From Streptomyces sp. NBC_00341 (GTDB lineage: Bacteria; Actinomycetota; Actinomycetes; Streptomycetales; Streptomycetaceae), in the NCBI RefSeq assembly GCF_041435055.1, contig NZ_CP108002.1, forward strand, positions 8,122,001 to 8,186,000: a stretch of 64,000 nucleotides of DNA, written 5' to 3'. The notes beneath the pieces were generated by a model. That model was given only the letters and a program-made list of their open reading frames with translations. It searched no databases and had not been told where the DNA came from. The position numbers and the translations under genes are program-made. Positions 11,754-19,778 of the stretch are shown piece by piece. Positions within the stretch are counted from its first letter, which is position 1, and each line of letters opens with the position of its first letter.

Positions 11754-12658
11754 GCCAGCCGGAGCCCGGCCCGGTCCAGTTCGTCCCGTACCCCGTCCTC
11801 GCGGAACTTCGCCGAGATCTCCGTCCGCAGCTCCTCACCGGCCTCGAACGGCACCACCAGATTCAGTTCCGGGATCTTCACCGTGAGCTCCCGGCGGGCC
11901 CGCAGCCGCATCTCGATCCACTCCCGCTCCGGATTCCACCGGGCCACGTGCTCGAAGTCGGCGGGCTCGAAGTCGGCCCCCAGCTCCCGGTCGACGACCG
12001 ACAGGACGTTCCGGTTGAACGCCGCCGTGACTCCCGCGGCATCGTCGTACGCCGCTACGAGCACCTCCTCGTCCTTCACCAGATCCGTACCGAGCAGCAG
12101 GCTGTCGCCGGGGGAGAGCAGCGAGCGCACGGACGAGAGGAACGCGGCACGCTCCTCCGGCAGCAGATTGCCGATGGTGCCGCCCAGGAAGACGATCAGC
12201 CGCGGTCCCGGGGTCTGTGGCAGTGTCAGCGCGCCGGTGAAGTCGGCGATGAGGGCGTGCACGGACAGGCCGGGCCGCTCCTCCAGCAGCGCCTCGGCCG
12301 CCCCGCGCAGCGCGCTCTCGCTCACATCGACCGGCACATAGGTGTGCAGCTCCGGCAGCGCGTCGAGCAGGTGCCGGGTCTTCTCGGAGGACCCGGAGCC
12401 CAGCTCCACCAGGGTCCGGGCGCCGGACGCGGCGGCGATCGCGCCGGCCCGGTCGATCAGGATCTCCCGCTCGGCCCGGGTGGGGTAGTACTCGGGCAGC
12501 CGGGTGATCTCCTCGAACAGTTCGCTGCCGCGGGCGTCGTAGAACCACTTGGGCGGCAGCGTCTTCGGCTGCCGGGTCAGACCGTGCAGCACGTCGGCGC
12601 GCAGCGCCGCGTCCGTCGCGTCCACCGGCAGGGTGCGGGTCAGCAGAAAGGGACTCAC
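11696..12658 (-). CDS. egtD: L-histidine N-alpha-methyltransferase (ergothioneine)
   Basis: SAM-dependent enzyme making hercynine (trimethyl-histidine), the first step in ergothioneine synthesis. The 320-residue protein contains LPPKWFYDARGSELFEEIT near the N-terminus, the SAM loop LVELGSGSSEKTRHLL, and FLGGTIGNLLPEE. The GTG at 12658 overlaps the egtC stop by four bases (GTGA), which fixes the start. It is the last gene of egtA-B-C-D, and its 3' end runs 58 bases into the convergent olsA-like gene. Confidence 0.95.
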   Translation of the reverse strand: MSPFLLTRTLPVDATDAALRADVLHGLTRQPKTLPPKWFYDARGSELFEEITRLPEYYPTRAEREILIDRAGAIAAASGARTLVELGSGSSEKTRHLLDALPELHTYVPVDVSESALRGAAEALLEERPGLSVHALIADFTGALTLPQTPGPRLIVFLGGTIGNLLPEERAAFLSSVRSLLSPGDSLLLGTDLVKDEEVLVAAYDDAAGVTAAFNRNVLSVVDRELGADFEPADFEHVARWNPEREWIEMRLRARRELTVKIPELNLVVPFEAGEELRTEISAKFREDGVRDELDRAGLRLAQWWTDAGGRFALSLATVD

Positions 12659-13410
12659 TGGGCGGGCTCCTTGAGCGGGGTCAGCGATACGTCGGTGCGG
12701 GTCGCGGTCAGCAGGGTGCGGTCCGGGACCTCGCGCCAGCGCGGATCGTCGTCGTAGGGCTCCGAGGCCACGACCGCGTGCCGGCCTGGCTCGGACCAGT
12801 GCCACAGGGTGTCGCCCCAGGCCGTCGCCACGATGGTGGAACCATCGGTGAGCAGCAGGTTGAGCCGGGAGCCCGGAGCCGCCTCCGCGACCTCGGTCAC
12901 GGTGTCCGCGACGGCCTGCGGGAGCGCGTCGCCCGCCGCGAGCCGGTGCCGCACCAGGGCCCAGACCAGCGCCGAATCGCAGCGGGCGGTCAGCCTCAGC
13001 AGTTCTGCCGGGGGCAGCGTCGCAGCGAGCGGTGCCATGGAGCCGGGCCAGCCCTTCACCGCGCCGTTGTGGCTGAACAGCACCTCGCCCGCGGCGAACG
13101 GCGCGGCCGCGGCCTCGCCGTCCGGATCGAACTCCGTGGCATCGCGGACCGCGGCCAGCACGGCGTGGCTGCGCACCACCCTGGCCAGATCGGCGAAGGT
13201 CCGGTCGCCCCAGACGGGTCCGGGGCGGCGGTAGCGTCCGGGGACCGGGTCCCCGTCCGCGTACCAGCCGACGCCGAAGCCGTCCGCGTTGACCGTCCCG
13301 TGCCGCTGCCGGCGCGGCTCCCAGGACTGGCGCACCAGGGAGTGCGCGGGCCGGGTCAGCACCTCGCCCAGGGCTACCGGTGGTCCCACGTAGGCGATAT
13401 GACGGCACAT
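12655..13410 (-). CDS. egtC: Ergothioneine biosynthesis glutamine-amidotransferase-type hydrolase
   Basis: Removes the gamma-glutamyl group from the hercynyl-glutamylcysteine sulfoxide intermediate. The 251-residue class II (Ntn) amidohydrolase has the nucleophile Cys2 directly after the initiator Met (MCRHIAYVGPP), then the usual NADGFGVGWYADG and FSHNGAVKG strands. Its ATG shares one base with the egtB stop (TGATG), supporting start choice and translational coupling. Confidence 0.93.
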   Translation of the reverse strand: MCRHIAYVGPPVALGEVLTRPAHSLVRQSWEPRRQRHGTVNADGFGVGWYADGDPVPGRYRRPGPVWGDRTFADLARVVRSHAVLAAVRDATEFDPDGEAAAAPFAAGEVLFSHNGAVKGWPGSMAPLAATLPPAELLRLTARCDSALVWALVRHRLAAGDALPQAVADTVTEVAEAAPGSRLNLLLTDGSTIVATAWGDTLWHWSEPGRHAVVASEPYDDDPRWREVPDRTLLTATRTDVSLTPLKEPAQ

Positions 13411-14789
13411 CAGGAATCCCTCGCGGTGCGGAACCCCGAGAAGATCTGCCGCCGGACCGGCAGGTCCCAGTTGCGGAACGTCCCCCGGCAGGCCACCGCG
13501 TCCACCGCGAACGACCCGCCGCGCAGCACCTTGTGCCCGGGGCCGAAGAACACCTCCGAGTACTCGCGGTACGGGAACGGCGCGAAGCCCGGGTAGGGCA
13601 GGAAGTCGCTCGACGTCCACTCCCACACGTCCCCGATCAGCTGCCCCGCTCCGGACGGTGACCGGCCGGCCGGATACGCCCCGGCGGGGGCGGGCCGCAG
13701 GTGGCGCTGGCCCAGGTTGGCGTGGTCCGGTGTGGGGTCCCCGTCGCCCCACGGATAGCGCCGGGACCGGTCGGCGGCCGGGTCGTGGCGGGCCGCCTTC
13801 TCCCATTCGGCCTCGGTGGGCAGTCTGCGCCCGGCCCAGCGGGCGTACGCGTCGGCCTCGTACCAGCTGACGTGCAGCACCGGCTCGTCGGCCGGTACCG
13901 GTTCGGTCACGCCGAAGCGCCGGCGCAGCCACTGACCGGCGTCCCGGTGCCAGAACAGCGGCGCCGTCAGCTCGTGCTCACGGACCATCGCCCACCCCTC
14001 GGGCGCCCACCAGCGGCGCTCTGTGTAGCCGCCGTCCTCGATGAACGCCCGGTACGCGCCGCAGGTCACCGGGGCGGTGTCGAGGAAGAAGGCGGGTACG
14101 TCGCGGCGGTGCGCGGGGCGTTCGTTGTCCAGCGCCCATGGTTCGGTCGAGGTGCCCATGGTGAACGGTCCGCCAGGGACGAGCACTTCGGCCGCGAGAG
14201 TGGCCGCGTCGGCGGCCCGGGGCGGCTCGGGTGCGGTGAGCGCGGCGGGGCCGGAACGCAGCTGATGGGTGATCAGCATGGTCTCGTCGTGCTGCTGTTC
14301 ATGCTGCGCGATCATCCCGAAGGCGAACGCGGACCGCAGCAGGGGGCGTCCGCCGAGCGGCGTCGTGCCGAGCACGTCCAGGGCCCGGCCGCGCACCTCC
14401 GCGGCGTAGGACCTGGCCTCTGCGGGGGCCAGCAGCGGCAGGGAGGGGCGGGCGGCCCGGGGGTGCTCGAAGGCGTCGTACAGGCCGTCGATCTCCGGGC
14501 GCATCGCCTCCCGTCCGCCCACTCCGCGCAGCAGCCACAGCTCTTCCTGATTGCCGATGTGCGCGAGGTCCCAGACCAGGGGAGACATCAACGGTGAGTG
14601 CTGGGCGGTCAGTTCGTGGTCATCCACGCTCTCGGTGAGCAGGGTGGTGCGCTCCCGCGCGGTGAGGAGCGCGGTGACAGCACGCTCGCGGAGCACCTCG
14701 GCGTCCAGCGCGTCGGGTCCCTCCAGCGCGTCGGGTCCGTCCAGCGCGCCAGGTCCGTCCTGTGTGTCAGGTCCGGGGGAGTCGGTCAT
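13410..14789 (-). CDS. egtB: Iron-dependent sulfoxide synthase for ergothioneine
   Basis: Non-heme iron enzyme that joins hercynine and gamma-glutamylcysteine through an O2-dependent C-S bond. The 459-residue protein has an N-terminal DinB-like four-helix region with metal-ligand histidines (DLAHIGNQEELW and HEQQHDETM). The C-terminal half is an FGE-sulfatase type domain (FTMGTSTEPWALDNERP; WAGRRLPTEAEWEKAAR; VLRGGSFAVD). The first ~30 residues contain short repeated G-P-D-A-L units and are probably disordered. It overlaps egtA by ATGA. Confidence 0.93.
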   Translation of the reverse strand: MTDSPGPDTQDGPGALDGPDALEGPDALDAEVLRERAVTALLTARERTTLLTESVDDHELTAQHSPLMSPLVWDLAHIGNQEELWLLRGVGGREAMRPEIDGLYDAFEHPRAARPSLPLLAPAEARSYAAEVRGRALDVLGTTPLGGRPLLRSAFAFGMIAQHEQQHDETMLITHQLRSGPAALTAPEPPRAADAATLAAEVLVPGGPFTMGTSTEPWALDNERPAHRRDVPAFFLDTAPVTCGAYRAFIEDGGYTERRWWAPEGWAMVREHELTAPLFWHRDAGQWLRRRFGVTEPVPADEPVLHVSWYEADAYARWAGRRLPTEAEWEKAARHDPAADRSRRYPWGDGDPTPDHANLGQRHLRPAPAGAYPAGRSPSGAGQLIGDVWEWTSSDFLPYPGFAPFPYREYSEVFFGPGHKVLRGGSFAVDAVACRGTFRNWDLPVRRQIFSGFRTARDS

Positions 14790-16102
14790 GAGAGGGTCCC
14801 CTTCGGGTCGTACCGGCCGTCCGTCCGGTCAGCTGAGAGCGTGGCCCGGAGATCGTCGGCGGGACATCGGCCCCGGGCGACGTACCGGTCGTGGAAGTCC
14901 GCCACGGTGTCCTGCACCGCCCGTGTGGCGCCCATCCTGGGCAGCGCCGCCAGGGCCAGCTCGAAGCAGGCGGTGGCCGCCGCCCGCAGTTCGGGATCGG
15001 CCAGTCCGTCGCGGGCGGCGGCGAGCCAGAGCGGATTGCGCGGAGGGGCCAGCGGCCCAGCGGTCTCGGCCAGCGGTTTGACGGTGCGGTACACGGTCTC
15101 TGCGGCCTCCGGGTCGTCGAACAGGGCAGTGGTGACCGCGAGCGGCACGAGCCATCCGTCGGTGCCGGACTGCGCGTCGATCATGCGCAGCTCCAGGTGC
15201 CCGCGCGGACGGACCGGCGGGAACAGCGTGGTGATGTGGTATTCGAGGTCGGAGCGGACCGGGCGCCGAGGCACCCCGGACCGGATCCACTCCCGGAAGC
15301 TGAGCCCCTCGGGCACGTGCCACGGCCCCGCCTCGCCGCGGATGCACAGGACCGGCGTGTCCAGGACGTGCGAGGCCCAGGCGTCCCGGGGCGGCAGCGA
15401 GTCGGCCGGGGCGAGCGTGCGCAGCGGGTCGAGATCGGCCCACAGGGACTGGCGCGCGGAGCGCCACGGCGTCGGCCTGCCCTGCCGGAACGGCGAGTTG
15501 GCGAACACCGCCACCAGTACCGCACCCAGCAGATGGGCCAGCTGCCAGCGCCGCCCGTAGCCGAGCGGACCGGGTTCCTCCTCTCCGGCGTCCAGACAGA
15601 CCTGGACGGACGCGGTCGTGCACATCATGGCGCGGCCCGCCGGGCCCCACCGGTCCAGCGCCTTCTCCATGGCGTCGTAACGGGGTTCGCGCAGCAGCCT
15701 GCGCGGCGACTGCCAGGGATCGACACCGAGCCCGACGGCGGCGAGATCCAGCCGGTCGAGCGCGGCACGTACGGCGACGAGATCGTCGGCGGTGTCGTTG
15801 ACACACGCCATGAGGGAATCCGCGGGGCGCGAGCTGAGCTCCAGCTGTCCGCCGGGTTCGAAGGTCACCGCGGCGTTCAGGGACAGCGCCCGGACGGCCG
15901 CTGCGGCCGCTTCGAGACGGTGGTGCGGGACGGGACTGTGCGGGCGGTCGCGATCGTGCAGGAGCCATTCCAGCTCGACTCCCACGATGCGCGGCGGTCC
16001 CGTCTTGAAGCAGATGCCGCGCAGTAGATCCTCCGCCGCGCCCTCGCCGAGGGGCGGGGCGTGGTCGGGCGGACCGTGGCCGCCGGACGTTTCTGGTGAC
16101 AT
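14786..16102 (-). CDS. egtA: Glutamate-cysteine ligase for ergothioneine
   Basis: Forms gamma-glutamylcysteine, the sulfur donor used by EgtB. From the ATG at 16102 the protein has 438 residues of the GCS2 family. ATP/glutamate-binding stretches include GVELEWLLHD near residue 40, FEPGGQLELSSRP and HLELRMIDAQ. First gene of the operon, followed without gaps by egtB, egtC and egtD. No egtE (PLP C-S lyase) is adjacent; Streptomyces often encodes that step elsewhere. Confidence 0.92.
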   Translation of the reverse strand: MSPETSGGHGPPDHAPPLGEGAAEDLLRGICFKTGPPRIVGVELEWLLHDRDRPHSPVPHHRLEAAAAAVRALSLNAAVTFEPGGQLELSSRPADSLMACVNDTADDLVAVRAALDRLDLAAVGLGVDPWQSPRRLLREPRYDAMEKALDRWGPAGRAMMCTTASVQVCLDAGEEEPGPLGYGRRWQLAHLLGAVLVAVFANSPFRQGRPTPWRSARQSLWADLDPLRTLAPADSLPPRDAWASHVLDTPVLCIRGEAGPWHVPEGLSFREWIRSGVPRRPVRSDLEYHITTLFPPVRPRGHLELRMIDAQSGTDGWLVPLAVTTALFDDPEAAETVYRTVKPLAETAGPLAPPRNPLWLAAARDGLADPELRAAATACFELALAALPRMGATRAVQDTVADFHDRYVARGRCPADDLRATLSADRTDGRYDPKGTLS

Positions 16103-16249
16103 GCCGGGCCTCCTTTGCCGGTGCGTCCGTCCTACCCAAACCCCTGCCGGGAGTTCGCACAAGAGTGCCCCGGCGCGTCAGAAACCCGGTTGCGTCCAAA
16201 CCGCGGGAGCGTCGATCATGCCCCGTATGCACCATAAGGGGGAGGGCCG

Positions 16250-17092
16250 GTGAGCGCCCGGCTGCGCGGCATCGCGCGAGAGACCGAGTCCATCGTCGAG
16301 GCGGGGTTCTACCGCACGCCGCAAGGGCGGGAAGTGAGCATCGAACGGGCGCTGACAGCTGCCCTCTCGGGGACCAGGCTGTACGGCCCCGAGCCGGTGC
16401 CGGTGGCGTCGCTGGACCGCGACCGCACACCGCTCATCGAGGTCACCGGCGAGAGCAGCCTCCGGGCCGCCGCCCGGAGGAGCGGCGAACGGCCGGGCAA
16501 GGTCGCCGTCCTGAACTACGCCTCCGCCCGCAACCCCGGTGGCGGATACCTCAACGGGGCCCAGGCACAGGAGGAAGCCCTGTGCCGGGGCTCCGCGCTC
16601 TACGCCACGCTGCGCCGGGCCCCGGAGTTCTACGCGCACCACCGGGCCGAGCGCAGCCCCTTCTACACCGACCGGGTCATCCACTCACCGGGCGTGCCGG
16701 TCTTCCGCGACGACCGGGGCCGGCTCCTCGACACCCCGTATCTGGCGGGATTCCTCACCTCGCCCGCGCCCAACGCCGGAGTGATCCGCCGTACGGACCC
16801 CGGTTCGGCGCACCTCGTCGGGGCCGCGCTCGCCGCACGGGCCGAGCGGGTGCTGGAGGTCGCGACAGTGCGCGGCTACCGCAGGCTGGTGCTGGGGGCC
16901 TGGGGCTGTGGTGTGTTCCAAAACGATCCGGTGGAGGTGGCGGGCGTGTTCCGCTCGCTGCTCGCCGACGACGGCCGGTTCGCGGGCCACTTCGAGCAGA
17001 TCGTCTTCGGCATCCTCGACCGCGACGGCGAATCGCCCACCAGGTCTGCGTTCGATCGCGTGTTCGGGAAGATCGGGCAACCCTCACCCTGA
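16250..17092 (+). CDS. Bacterial-type poly(ADP-ribose) glycohydrolase-like protein (TIGR02452)
   Basis: Macro-domain protein likely hydrolysing ADP-ribose polymers or ADP-ribosyl groups. The 280-residue product has the bacterial PARG signature: NYASARNPGGGYLNGA followed by QAQEEALCRGSALY, i.e. the GGG loop and the catalytic QEE pair. A downstream macro-fold strand reads LVLGAWGCGVFQNDP. The GTG at 16250 is the best start. It stands alone, with no ADP-ribosyltransferase beside it, so its substrate is unknown; a PemK-like toxin gene is convergent. Confidence 0.85.
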   Translation: MSARLRGIARETESIVEAGFYRTPQGREVSIERALTAALSGTRLYGPEPVPVASLDRDRTPLIEVTGESSLRAAARRSGERPGKVAVLNYASARNPGGGYLNGAQAQEEALCRGSALYATLRRAPEFYAHHRAERSPFYTDRVIHSPGVPVFRDDRGRLLDTPYLAGFLTSPAPNAGVIRRTDPGSAHLVGAALAARAERVLEVATVRGYRRLVLGAWGCGVFQNDPVEVAGVFRSLLADDGRFAGHFEQIVFGILDRDGESPTRSAFDRVFGKIGQPSP

Positions 17093-17203
17093 CGTTGAGC
17101 CATAGGCTTCGACGTCATCCGGCACGGCCCGCCTGGGCCGTTCGAGTCCGCGGCCCGGCACGCCCGCAAGGGGACACCGTGGAAGTGACGGGCCGCCGCA
17201 ACC

Positions 17204-17671
17204 TCACCTCCAGCCGTAGAGCTCCCGGAGCCGCCCGGCGACCAGGTCGAACCTGTCCCGGTCCAGGGCGCACGCCTCGCGCCGCATCCCGTCCTCGTGG
17301 ACCCGCAGCACCCGGTCCAGATCGACCCAGGACGGCCGCCCCGAGCTGTCCCAGGGACCGGCGCCCAGCGCCACCCACTCGCGGTCCTGGTCGTGCTGCT
17401 TGCTGGAGAGCTGTACGGCGAGCAGGGTGCCCGTCTCCTCACGTGCCACGACGAGAACCGGGCGGTCCTTGCCGCGCCCGTCGTTCTCCTCGAACGGCAC
17501 CCAGGTCCAGACGATTTCGCCGGGGTCGGGATCGCCGTCCCGGTCGGGGGCGTACGTGGCGCGGACCGGGCCGACCCCGTGCGGGTCCGCCTCCGCGGTG
17601 GCGCCGGGACCGGTGCGGCCGGGAGAGACGGCCGAGCCGTCATTGATGTCGCTGCGGTGCTGGATGGTCAT
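17204..17671 (-). CDS. PemK/MazF-family toxin-like protein
   Basis: Member of the PemK/CcdB fold family, whose toxins cut RNA; others in actinobacteria are of unknown role. From the ATG at 17671 it has 155 residues. A ~45-residue polar N-terminal extension leads into the core PGEIVWTWVPFEENDGRGKDRP, then VLVVARE and LLAVQLSS, which are PemK core strands. No antitoxin-sized gene lies on either side: the neighbours are a divergent LacI regulator and a convergent PARG-like gene. Toxicity is therefore unproven. Confidence 0.75.
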   Translation of the reverse strand: MTIQHRSDINDGSAVSPGRTGPGATAEADPHGVGPVRATYAPDRDGDPDPGEIVWTWVPFEENDGRGKDRPVLVVAREETGTLLAVQLSSKQHDQDREWVALGAGPWDSSGRPSWVDLDRVLRVHEDGMRREACALDRDRFDLVAGRLRELYGWR

Positions 17672-17740
17672 CGCAACACCGTAGAACCCGCACGGCCCCT
17701 CGCGTGGAGCGGGTCCGCGAAACGAGTACGGGGGCCGGAG

Positions 17741-17757
17741 CGTTCCGGTACGGAACG
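17741..17757. promoter_or_regulatory. Palindrome upstream of the LacI regulator
   Basis: CGTTCCG-GTA-CGGAACG, perfect 7-bp arms, 24 bases before the LacI-family start codon and within the 110-bp divergent promoter region shared with the PemK-like gene. Candidate autoregulatory operator. Confidence 0.5.
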
Positions 17758-17780
17758 GGTCTGTAAGACTGCCCGACGCC

Positions 17781-18800
17781 ATGATTCAGTTACCCGAGCA
17801 GCCCACCGAAGGCCCCGTCCCGACCAGCGCCGACGTGGCGCGGCTCGCCGGCGTCTCCCGGGCCACCGTGTCCTACGTACTGAACAACAACGCGGCCGTA
17901 CGGATCAGCGATCCGACCCGCCGCCGGGTGCGCGACGCGGCCGCCGAACTCGGCTACGTACCGCACGCCGCCGCCCGGAGCCTGCGCGCCGGACACTCCC
18001 GCATGGTGCTGCTGCCCACCGGGGGTTTCCCCTCCGGCCCCCTGCACCACCGCTTCCTGCACGAGCTGGAATCCGGACTGCGCCGTCTCGACTACACCGT
18101 GGTCCAGTACGGCTCCCTCGGACTGGACGCCGACGACGCGGCCCGCGCCTGGGCGGAGCTCCGGCCCGTCGCCGTCATCGCCCCCGGTTCCGTCCCCCTC
18201 ACCCCGCAGGGCACAGCGGTGCTCCGACGCTCCGGCGCCAAGGCGGTGATCACGCTCGGACCGCAGCCCGTGGCGGGCGCCCACGCGCTGATCATGGACC
18301 AGCGCAAGGTCGGCGGCTGCGCCGTCCGGCACCTGCTGGAACGCGGCAGGCGCCGGATCGGCGTGGTGATGCCGGAGGAACCGGGCCTCGCGCCGTTCGC
18401 CGGACCCAGACTCGCCGGCGCCCGGCAGGCCGCCGCAGGCACCGCCCGGATCGAGCCGCTGCCGCTGCGCCACGACGAGGAGTCGGCCGCCGGGCTCGCC
18501 GCCCGCTGGCGCACCCTCGGCCTGGACGCCGTCTTCGCCCACGACGACATCCACGCGATGCTCCTGATGCGGGCGCTCCAGGACGCGGACATCGAGGTCC
18601 CCGGCGAGACCGCGGTGGTCGGCGCGGACGACCTGATGCTGGCGAGGCTGCTGAGGCCCAGGCTCAGCAGCGTGCGGATGGAACTGGCCACGGAGCAGCC
18701 GCTCGCCGATCTGGTCGACCGGCTGGTACGCCATCCCGGGAAGGAACCCGAACGCCACGACCTGCTGCGGGCGCGGGCCGTCCACCGCGATTCGAGCTGA
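17781..18800 (+). CDS. LacI-family transcriptional regulator
   Basis: Cytoplasmic repressor responding to a small molecule, usually a sugar. The 339-residue protein has the LacI helix-turn-helix SADVARLAGVSRATVSYVLN (about 13-33) and the hinge-helix region PHAAARSLRAGHS. A periplasmic-binding-protein-like effector domain extends to the C-terminus (ALIMDQRKVGG; LDAVFAHDDIHAMLLMRAL). No transport or sugar gene adjoins it, so its target cannot be assigned; the palindrome at 17741 suggests autoregulation. Confidence 0.88.
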   Translation: MIQLPEQPTEGPVPTSADVARLAGVSRATVSYVLNNNAAVRISDPTRRRVRDAAAELGYVPHAAARSLRAGHSRMVLLPTGGFPSGPLHHRFLHELESGLRRLDYTVVQYGSLGLDADDAARAWAELRPVAVIAPGSVPLTPQGTAVLRRSGAKAVITLGPQPVAGAHALIMDQRKVGGCAVRHLLERGRRRIGVVMPEEPGLAPFAGPRLAGARQAAAGTARIEPLPLRHDEESAAGLAARWRTLGLDAVFAHDDIHAMLLMRALQDADIEVPGETAVVGADDLMLARLLRPRLSSVRMELATEQPLADLVDRLVRHPGKEPERHDLLRARAVHRDSS

Positions 18801-18852
18801 ACGGGCCCGCCAGCGCGGCAACGTGCGCGGCGGACCTCCCTTGCCTAGCGTC

Positions 18853-19191
18853 ATGACCATGAGCCATCCGCAGAGTTACGAGATCCTGCTGATCCCCCAG
18901 TTCACCGATGCCAAGGGGACGGACGCCCCCGGCACCGGGCGGACCATCCGCTCCGCGGTCGTGGAGGCGACCGGCGCGACGGGCGAGTCCGGATACCCGC
19001 GATACGCCGGGGAAGGCATGGTGGCGGACATCGACCCGGCGACCCACACCGTCGAGGCGATTCTCGTCGACGGCTCGGAACTCGACTACGGACTCACGGT
19101 CCGGATCTCGGAGAAGCCCGCCCGGGACAGCCACATGCCGGACAGCCACGTCCCGGAGAACTCTGTCCCCGAGAGCAACACGGACGGCTGA
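18853..19191 (+). CDS. Small conserved-looking protein of unknown function
   Basis: 112-residue soluble protein that I do not recognise. It contains a predicted beta-rich core (SYEILLIPQF, TIRSAVVEATGATGESGYPRYAGEGMV, VEAILVDGSELDYGLTVRI) and a polar tail with the imperfect repeat DSHMPDSHVPENSVPES. ATGs at 18853 and 18859 are both plausible; a GTG at 18823 is less likely. It lies 52 bases behind the LacI gene and ends before a strong bidirectional terminator. G/C-rich third positions support coding. Confidence 0.65.
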   Translation: MTMSHPQSYEILLIPQFTDAKGTDAPGTGRTIRSAVVEATGATGESGYPRYAGEGMVADIDPATHTVEAILVDGSELDYGLTVRISEKPARDSHMPDSHVPENSVPESNTDG

Positions 19192-19210
19192 GTCCGCCGC
19201 CCGGCAACGC

Positions 19211-19246
19211 CGTCGGGGCCCGGCCGTCCACGGCCGGGCCCCGACG
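19211..19246. terminator. Bidirectional terminator between the small gene and thioredoxin
   Basis: Perfect 16-bp stem (19211-19226 / 19231-19246) with loop TCCA, between two convergent genes. Confidence 0.85.
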
Positions 19247-19274
19247 GGCTTCGCGCACTTTTGCGAGACGCCTG

Positions 19275-19310
19275 CTTCTGCTACTTCTGCTACTTCTGCT
19301 CCTTCTGCTC
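19275..19310. repeat. Four tandem 9-bp units at the 3' end of trxA
   Basis: Four copies of CTTCTGCTM (19275-19283, 19284-19292, 19293-19301, 19302-19310), two ending in A and two in C. On the minus strand the units encode EQK-EQK and then TAG stops: the C-to-A difference in the last base creates the stop codon of trxA (19290-19292) and a second in-frame stop nine bases later. Confidence 0.85.
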
Positions 19311-19661
19311 GTCCGCGATGGACTTGCGGACCTCGTCCATGTCCAGCTTCCGGGCCTGACCGATGACGTCCTCCAGCGCGGCCTCGGGCAGCGCGCCCGG
19401 CTGCGAGAAGACCGCCACGTTGTCGCGGACGATCATGAGCGTCGGGATCGACCGGATCTCGAAGGCCGCGGCCAGCTCCTGCTGCGCCTCCGTGTCGACC
19501 TTGGCGAAGACCAGATCGGCGTGGCGCTCGGACGCCGAGTCGTAGACCGGGGCGAACTGCCGACACGGGCCGCACCAGGAAGCCCAGAAGTCGATCAGGA
19601 CGAACTCGTTCTCGCTGACGACCTGATCGAAGTTTTCCTTGGTGAGCTCTACGGTGCTCAT
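19290..19661 (-). CDS. trxA: Thioredoxin
   Basis: Cytoplasmic dithiol/disulfide reductant. The 123-residue protein has the active site FWASWCGPCR (about residues 27-36) and the cis-Pro segment SIPTLMIV, within a single thioredoxin fold. The C-terminus carries a short charged tail (ADEQKEQK) produced by a 9-bp tandem repeat, slightly longer than the classic ~105-110 residues. The gene is divergent from the flavin disulfide reductase at 19779; the two may have related redox roles, but that enzyme is not a thioredoxin reductase by sequence. Confidence 0.95.
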   Translation of the reverse strand: MSTVELTKENFDQVVSENEFVLIDFWASWCGPCRQFAPVYDSASERHADLVFAKVDTEAQQELAAAFEIRSIPTLMIVRDNVAVFSQPGALPEAALEDVIGQARKLDMDEVRKSIADEQKEQK

Positions 19662-19778
19662 GCTCTGCTACCTCTTCCTGTGCCCGTGCGGACGTGTCCC
19701 CGGACAACGGTGCCTGTGCTTGCACTATTCCGCCTGCCCATGTGGCCGCCGCGCACACCCACGACCAAAATGGGCCTC

